Source of the DNA: Diphasiastrum complanatum
Lineage: Eukaryota; Streptophyta; Lycopodiopsida; Lycopodiales; Lycopodiaceae
Length of the DNA stretch: 64,000 nucleotides
NCBI GenBank assembly: GCA_029204225.1
Contig: CM055107.1
Span: forward strand, 2,281,218 to 2,345,217
Reading direction: 5' to 3'
Within the stretch, counting starts at the first letter, position 1. Each line of letters begins with the position of its first letter. Of this stretch, positions 57,917 through 64,000 are shown in pieces. The notes under the pieces are model-generated. The model was not told where the DNA came from. It did no database searches and saw only the letters and a program-made list of their open reading frames with translations. A program made the position numbers and the translations under genes.

Positions 57917-60190
57917 ATGACTGCTGTTCTACATTTACCTTCTCCTAGTTTTCCAGCTCTTGAAACCCTGAATTTAAAGGTTTTGAGAGACCAAACTATG
58001 AGTAGCTACAACAAAACTTTTGCACCTATAGCTTGCTTCGATTTAACTGTTTACTTATGCGAATAAAAATACTTCAAGCCACATGGGCTTTCATACGAAC
58101 TCAGTTTTTTATGTTTTGTTCAGAAATAACCCTATCCTAACTGGCTACGTGGCCCATGTCAAGAAACTCCGCTCTCTCAAATAGTGCCCATATCCTTCTT
58201 AGTTCCCCACCCCTATTCCTTTCATGGTAATCTGGTTTGCCGTACATTGTGCAAAATATTTGATTTTGGACTGAAGTTCCAAGTAGACTTGAAACTTAGA
58301 AGGGTTCTACCCTAGATATCTGAACTTTGTTACACACTGAAATAGGGGTGTGCTGCTATTGTTACAGAATAATTATCCAAATTGAGGAAATTTGCCATGA
58401 AAGTGTACCAGTACGGAAGAACTGGTTGTGGCGAGCATCCGCTGACGCTCTTTTCTTCACATTGGCAGTGCTCCGTCTCAGCAGAAACAGGATTTTCCGC
58501 ATTGCAGCAAACCAAAACACCTAGCAATATCCCACAGATATTTATTGCATGTAGTATACGCTACAGTTATCAGAGATTAATGGACTTTATCAAGTCTTAA
58601 ATATTAAAAAAACAAGTACCTGTGAAGACGAAAGCGGGCGCTCATGCACGCAAAGTAAAATGCGGCTGTCTCTTCTTTGTTTAGGTGCCTGGTTGGAGCT
58701 CTTCTTCCTGCGATATGGTTAAGCTAAGATCAGCGAGAGTTATACTCCATCTCTTGGCTTGAGGATACTATTCTTCAGGTGGTCACTATAAAATAATTTG
58801 GCCCATGAATCTAGTTTTTGTTTTCTTTTGGGGATTGAGTGCATTCACATGGTGTCCCATAAATCTAAGGTGAGGAAAGGTACCAACATCTTTCCACTAG
58901 TACCAACATATTTCCACTAGATCGTGGAATCACCCACAAGATGGTAATTTTTTGAAGGGTTGTTTCACACGGAAGATTTAAGGTCATTTCAAAATTTGCA
59001 CTTACTCCTCAATTTGAAAGCCCGGCTAATTCCACTCATTCCATGTGAAAAGGCTTTTTTTTTGTTTAGGACATCAGGGATTTCAAAGGGAAATTCTTGT
59101 GTGAGAATGATATGTAGACCTATGGTTAGTATTTATATTATTAGTAAAGCTAACAGTTGAAACCATTGGTTAAATTTGTTTAGGGTATTTGGAGAGGTTA
59201 TGAGATATAGATCCGGATCCCTAAATGGTATCTCATAAATTTCAAATAGGAAACCCTTAAAAGCTATTTCTCTTTTAATTTAAACCTCTATTTTCTGGAA
59301 ATTCCTTAAATACAAGACAATTGGATTGAAATTCATATGATTCCTTCCAATGTAGAACTAGGTTATGAATGACTGTTAAAGTTATATGAATTTATGCTTC
59401 CATTTCATTTTTGTGAATATAGCTCAGAATCAATTGATGTTTTCAACTGCTTAAGTGGAATTTAGACCTCCTAAGCCCAAATTGATCATCTCTATTTGAT
59501 AGTTGATTATTGAGAGTAATGTTTCTATCGCTCGAGATAAGATATTTTATGATTTTGAGGAGAAAGTCTGGTTTGTAATAGTATTTTTTTGGATACTCAT
59601 TACTGACTTTTTCGAAAAATGACCAAACTAACAATCTTGATGTTAGTGATGGATCAAATGAACAAGTATTGGATGGATCTATGGATGATAATGCTGGAGA
59701 TGCCTCTCCAAGTCAAGTTCCAAGAGAATTTCTTTTAAAAGGGGGAGAAGAAAATGATAGGAATAAGACTTTCATGGGATCAACCAGTTGCGTAGATTTC
59801 TTTTGTGGAATCCAGTATGTGTGCAATGGTGGAACTATCCAGTGGAAATAGAGGAAATCTCTAGTGATTGTTTTGAATAATCTGGAACTAGAGAAATTTT
59901 GGAGCTCTTAGATATTCATGATTATGGATAGTAGTGGTAAAGATTAATCTAAGATTCCGTTGATTGGATCAGATGGAATTAAGTTTTAATCTTAAATTTA
60001 TGTCCAAAGATGTCTGTATAAGTCAATCTAATCTTGGTTTGTACACGAAACTGTTTGTTTTGTGTGTATTGCTTGTAAGACACATAATGAAATTTTTGAG
60101 TCATTTGGATTCATCAGGAAATTGTGTGCATAGGATATATGAAATTTTTGGGTTAGTATTGCTCAGTTGAGGAATAGACTTGATTCATTA
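57914..60190. other. Unassigned DNA, no supported gene
   Basis: Short frames exist on both strands. A Cys-rich minus-strand frame at 58527-58330, followed on that strand by no obvious continuation, and a charged plus frame at 59669-59851 are the best, but neither is recognisable. Confidence 0.3.
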
Positions 60191-60232
60191 GTGATAGTAT
60201 CTATGAGAGCTCTTTTGGATACCGGATCATGA
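60191..60232 (+). pseudogene. Possible retropepsin relic
   Basis: The forward frame reads MRALLDTGS followed by TGA. LLDTGS is the active-site pattern of Gypsy proteases. The surroundings are too decayed to confirm, but a PPT and LTR-like start lie about 930 bp downstream. Confidence 0.35.
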
Positions 60233-61155
60233 TGATTTCAAGAATGGTAAATTGAATTTTTGAATTCAGCTAGTGTTCCTTAATGATTAATGTGTGGGGT
60301 TAGATTCTAGTGAATTATGATTGACGAATCATAAGAATTTAATTATTTGTGATGATGAATCATAAACATATACTTAAATATTATTTGTGTATAATTTCTA
60401 ATCTTTACTCTAGTTTTTATTGAGTTCTATGGATCTCACATGTATTTCTCATTAGGTAAATTGTTTACTTATGGGAAAGTTGCTTACTTTAGTGGATGGT
60501 ATTCTGCTACAGATTGTAGTTTATAAGTGCTTGTGTGCAAAGTTCAGTCTATATCTCCATATTTATAGGAAACAGATAAATCTATTAAGATACAAATAGT
60601 TGTTGATTTTTGGCATGTGCTGTTAGAAATGGAGCTATTAACTCATTGGAGTAACTGCATTGGATTAACTCATTGTAGTAGCTGTAGTACTCTGGATTGA
60701 GTTATCATGGTCTGAGACTTGATGGATCTCCTAGAGATTTTAGATGACTGAATTGTGATATTTTAGAATATTTGGATATTCTAAGAATATTTGTATCAAG
60801 AAGCATTTCTGCTAGAAATCGTGGATAAGTTTCAGACTACAATTAAAGTGAAATTCTTCAGCTTTTGGATTTGATTTCTGAAATTAAGTAAAGTCATCCA
60901 GTGTGGGATTATATGAAGGTGATGAACTTTTTTTTGGATAAGATCAACCCATATGGAGGATTTATAGCTTAGTGTATCTTTGGGATTTGAGTTAGTATTC
61001 ATGAGTAGAGACAAGCAATTTAAAAATCATTGCATCTCTGAGTACTTATTCAGATGGAAAAGATCAGACTAAGAATAATGATTCATGGGTAAGACTTGAA
61101 AGCTTAAGGAATAATTTTATGTTTTCTTTTTGTCGTTCTGAGGATAGCACCTGTT

Positions 61156-61585
61156 TAAGGGAGAAAAAATGTTACGGCCATATTCAGCAAAGGACATGGA
61201 ATAGTCCTAATATGGTAGACCGGCCCTCCAGTGTTCGAGATTATTGGTCACGCCTAGATTTTATTCCATGTCAAGGCCTGTTGGTGACTAATGACCTTGA
61301 GAGGACCCAGACACTCTAATTGAAACATATGGAGTAGTGCATGTACGTGTGATTGACATAGGTAGGAGGAATGCATGAAGAGCTGTGACCTATTTATAGT
61401 TGACATGCATGGGGATTGCATGAGTTCATGCACATGATCCTACTCTCTATATATTGAGGTAGTGATTATTCTGTCGACGACTTTGGTCTAGGTTACCAGT
61501 TGAGCTCTTCTCCTCTTGCTATCACATGGCATGGCTTGGGGGCTAGATCCGGGAGGATTTTCCAAGAAGGACCTAGGATTGGTTG
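61156..61585 (+). repeat. Possible PPT and Gypsy LTR start
   Basis: TTAAGGGAGAAAAAA (61156-61169) followed by TGTTACGGCCAT. The LTR end is undefined and the next element's LTR begins at 61591. Confidence 0.4.
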
Positions 61586-61590
61586 GGTGG

Positions 61591-62257
61591 AAGCTGATGA
61601 GCGAACTTGGTGTAGGATGGGAAGCGCCACAGTTAGTAGCAGAACGTTCAAAATGAATGATTTTCAAATGCACAATCAATACAGTAGTAGAACTGAAATT
61701 GCACTTTGATTAATATCAACAATGAGTACAATGGCATGAAGTTATAACTTCAGCTTGTTGAACATGATAATGTTGATACAGATCAACGATTAATCAAACT
61801 CTGAATTCTCAGAAGAAGTTTTCTGATGAAGATTAACATATTTGATATCCTACAAATATCTACAACAGCCTTTTCTACAGTTATTACAACCGCCTCATTA
61901 CTATAAATGCTTTGTACAATATAGGTGAATTGTCAACGCGAAGTCGTTGGGTTGGATTATAGACCGACAATATTGAAATTTATAAGTATCAAAAAAGTAT
62001 ACAAAGGACTCGAAAAATATATAATGACTCAAAAAATTACGGATTTTTCAAGTTGATCTCGTATTGAGAAATTCTGATTTTGGGTATCGAAAAATATAGG
62101 ATTTTTGAGTTGATACGGTATCAAAAATTTCTAGAAAGTTCAATCTTGAATTTTTCGAACTTCTGCTCAAAAATTTGAGCCTCCTTTTTTTGGGTTTCGT
62201 ACAGCTTTCAGGATGCTTATTAATGAATGCATTTGAGGCTAAGCATCAAATTCCAAC
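61591..62257 (-). repeat. Second copy of the 36839-37554 LTR, truncated
   Basis: Aligns closely with 36868-37553 in the same orientation. It lacks about 29 bp at the U5 end and has neither PPT nor primer site. A truncated solo LTR. Confidence 0.88.
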
Positions 62258-62414
62258 GATGCTAATACAGCAAAATGTTCGAAGGTATTTGAATTCAGGT
62301 GCTACTTATACTTGACTAGCCAATGAAATTGGTTCTATGAGTATAGGCAAGCTACAACCTAAAGGTATGTCCCACGGCCTGGTCTACTTGGTCTTGGGCG
62401 GTTGTGAGTGCATT

Positions 62415-64000
62415 CTACAGTGTACTAACATAATCTTCTAGGAGATCAACCGATTGTTGTGCCTTCTTCATCTCAGTTTCAAACTTGGCTTCGTGATGCT
62501 TGACAATCTTCAACTCTTTGTCCAGCTGGATGACTTTCTGGCTAATAAGTGTATTTTTGAAACCCATATCTGATATGCGCTGCTCCATTTCTTTTTTCTT
62601 CTCCAGCATAGACTGGATCACTTGCGCAAGGCTTGAGACTAAACCGAGAGCATCACCAGAATCTATTGTCGTGGAGGTGGTAGCAGTAGGAGGACCTGGT
62701 GGTACTGTCCTTGGTTGGCGTGGAGCTTGTGCCCGTGGTTCTTCTTCTTCAAATATGTCTTCTTCCTTGTAGCCCTCAGGTATCGTGGAGTCGAATTATT
62801 TTGGTGACTTGACAGTTTGCCCGACCCGAATTGTATCTGGCACCTGAGCTGCGATGGTTTCTTGTGGTTCCTCCTGAAAAGTGTCTTCAAAAATATTTTT
62901 TGAATCATGGACAGTCTCGAATCCTCTTCCGGGGGAATGGAGTTCAAAGGGCGCTGGACTTTGGGGAATGATAAAAATTTTTGAGGCCCCAAGGGGGTCG
63001 GAATCATTGAACATGTCCATGAAATACTGAGTATTTGGTGATACTGCTCTCGTGTTTGGGGGTGAGGCGGCCTGGGTAGCTGTGATGCGAATGGTAGCCC
63101 CAATGGTCACGGACTGTCCTTGAGAGGAAGTAGAGGCGAGGGAAGCATCAAAGGCGGGGAGAATAGGTAGTTCAGTGCGAATAGCAGCGGGGGGTAAAAG
63201 CACCGCTAAAGATGTCTACCTAGTCCTTCGACGTGACGCGAGAGGAGAGATAAGAATAGCGATCTTGTTGCATACACGACGACGACTATGTGAGGTAGAT
63301 GCTTGGTGAGATGACTCTGCCAGTGCTTCTTCATAAATAGACAACACAAAATCGACAACAAACCCATGAAGCCTGTCCTCTAGGTAAGAGACGGATAATA
63401 GAGAGAGGGCTTGCCACAAATTGATGCTTGGTGTTCTCCTTGATTGCCCTCTTCAACTCTCCAAAAGCTGTCTTATACCAATTATAAGGCTAGAGGGGGC
63501 TAGATCATATCTTGTAGTTGGAGTCAATAATACGGTGCAGGATTTGTGAGGAAATTTGTTCCTTCCTGAGGTTGCCAACCATCAAGAAGTTGTTTAGAAG
63601 CTGTGGGCTGCGGCCTGGATGACAGGTATCTCGGATGGCATCTAGGAGATACCTATCATGAGTCCAGTAGAACTCGTCAGAGGTGTCAATGATCTTGGCA
63701 TGCTTATGGTTTGGAGATGGCTCCTTACCAGATGTGATTCCTTGGTAGCAAGGGTGGCTTCAGTAACACGCACCTTCTGTGTGGTATTCTGGAAAGTGAC
63801 ATAAAATATAGACTTGGCCTCTGTCCACATGCTAAAAGCCATAGTAATAAAATGCATGTTGATTTTCCCAGAGAAGGCACACTCGTAGATTCTTATTGTC
63901 GTGAGCAAAGGCCCAACAAGGGTCATCCATTGAACGACCATGCTTGCGCTTTTGTTGCAGTTGGAACACCATGATGAATTGAGTATTTCAGAGACTGAGA
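62415..64000 (-). pseudogene. Unrecognised family, copy 2 (inverted; runs off window)
   Basis: Leftward frames match the 31-kb region: 63419-63216 (LSLLSVSYLEDRLHGFV, STSHSRRRV) pairs with the frame at 30869. Then come a Pro/Ser/Thr-rich, acidic segment of about 135 codons (63203-62796), another acidic stretch, and a Lys/Glu-rich coiled coil of 68 codons (62621-62415: MLEKKKEMEQRI, VIQLDKELKIVKHHE). The 63941-63642 frame upstream is broken. No pol or gag signature is seen. Better preserved than copy 1, but still interrupted. Confidence 0.5.

Noticed and set aside
57706-58066. Open frames on both strands over 57853-57913
   Set aside because: Microsatellite translations.

Overview
This window is nuclear DNA of a land plant. 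The evidence is a chromodomain-bearing Ty3/Gypsy element, several Ty1/Copia elements primed by initiator tRNA-Met, a CACTA-type DNA transposon end (CACTACAAGAAAA), a spliced gene for a mitochondrial DNL-type zinc-ribbon protein, and a degenerate copy of eukaryotic ribosomal protein uS7 (RPS5). Species cannot be told from the sequence. Almost all of the 64 kb is transposable-element DNA in layered, mostly decayed insertions with long simple repeats between them. Only one ordinary cellular gene is visible.

Layout. 0-5.7 kb: a leftward Copia gag with primer site and LTR, diverged direct repeats, a leftward Copia integrase fragment, an unrecognised open stretch broken by a G16 run, and a truncated leftward LTR. 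5.7-11.3 kb: non-coding DNA rich in (CT)n, (CA)n and (AT)n, a zinc-knuckle relic, an LTR end with primer site, and a C+T-rich block holding the uS7 pseudogene. 11.3-19.4 kb: a rightward gag-only LTR element split by a leftward Copia element (12323-18054, target duplication GAGGA); removing the insert restores the host frame exactly. 19.4-23.3 kb: a rightward Copia element with gag and protease but no recognisable RT. 23.3-24.9 kb: the remaining end of a CACTA transposon, lying against the RNase H region of another leftward Copia (24.9-27.6 kb). 28-37.7 kb: microsatellites, an LTR-ended family with an unrecognised internal region, and Copia fragments, including an LTR that carries a PPT on one side and a PBS on the other. 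38.6-39.9 kb: Gypsy fragment. 41.16-42.07 kb: the DNL zinc-ribbon gene on the minus strand. 42.5-47.7 kb: Gypsy and Copia fragments. 47.7-57.4 kb: a decayed rightward Gypsy element interrupted by a very young leftward chromovirus (49314-55634, target duplication CCTAT). 57.4-64 kb: mostly unassigned DNA, a second copy of the 36.8-kb LTR, and a second, inverted copy of the unrecognised 31-kb family.

Functional reading. The chromovirus is the only element close to autonomous: its two 358-bp LTRs differ at one base, and its 1597-codon gag-pol frame is broken by one TGA in gag. All other retroelements carry stops, frameshifts, deletions or lost catalytic residues. Several Copia-derived copies keep gag and LTRs but lack most of pol, the form expected of elements mobilised in trans.
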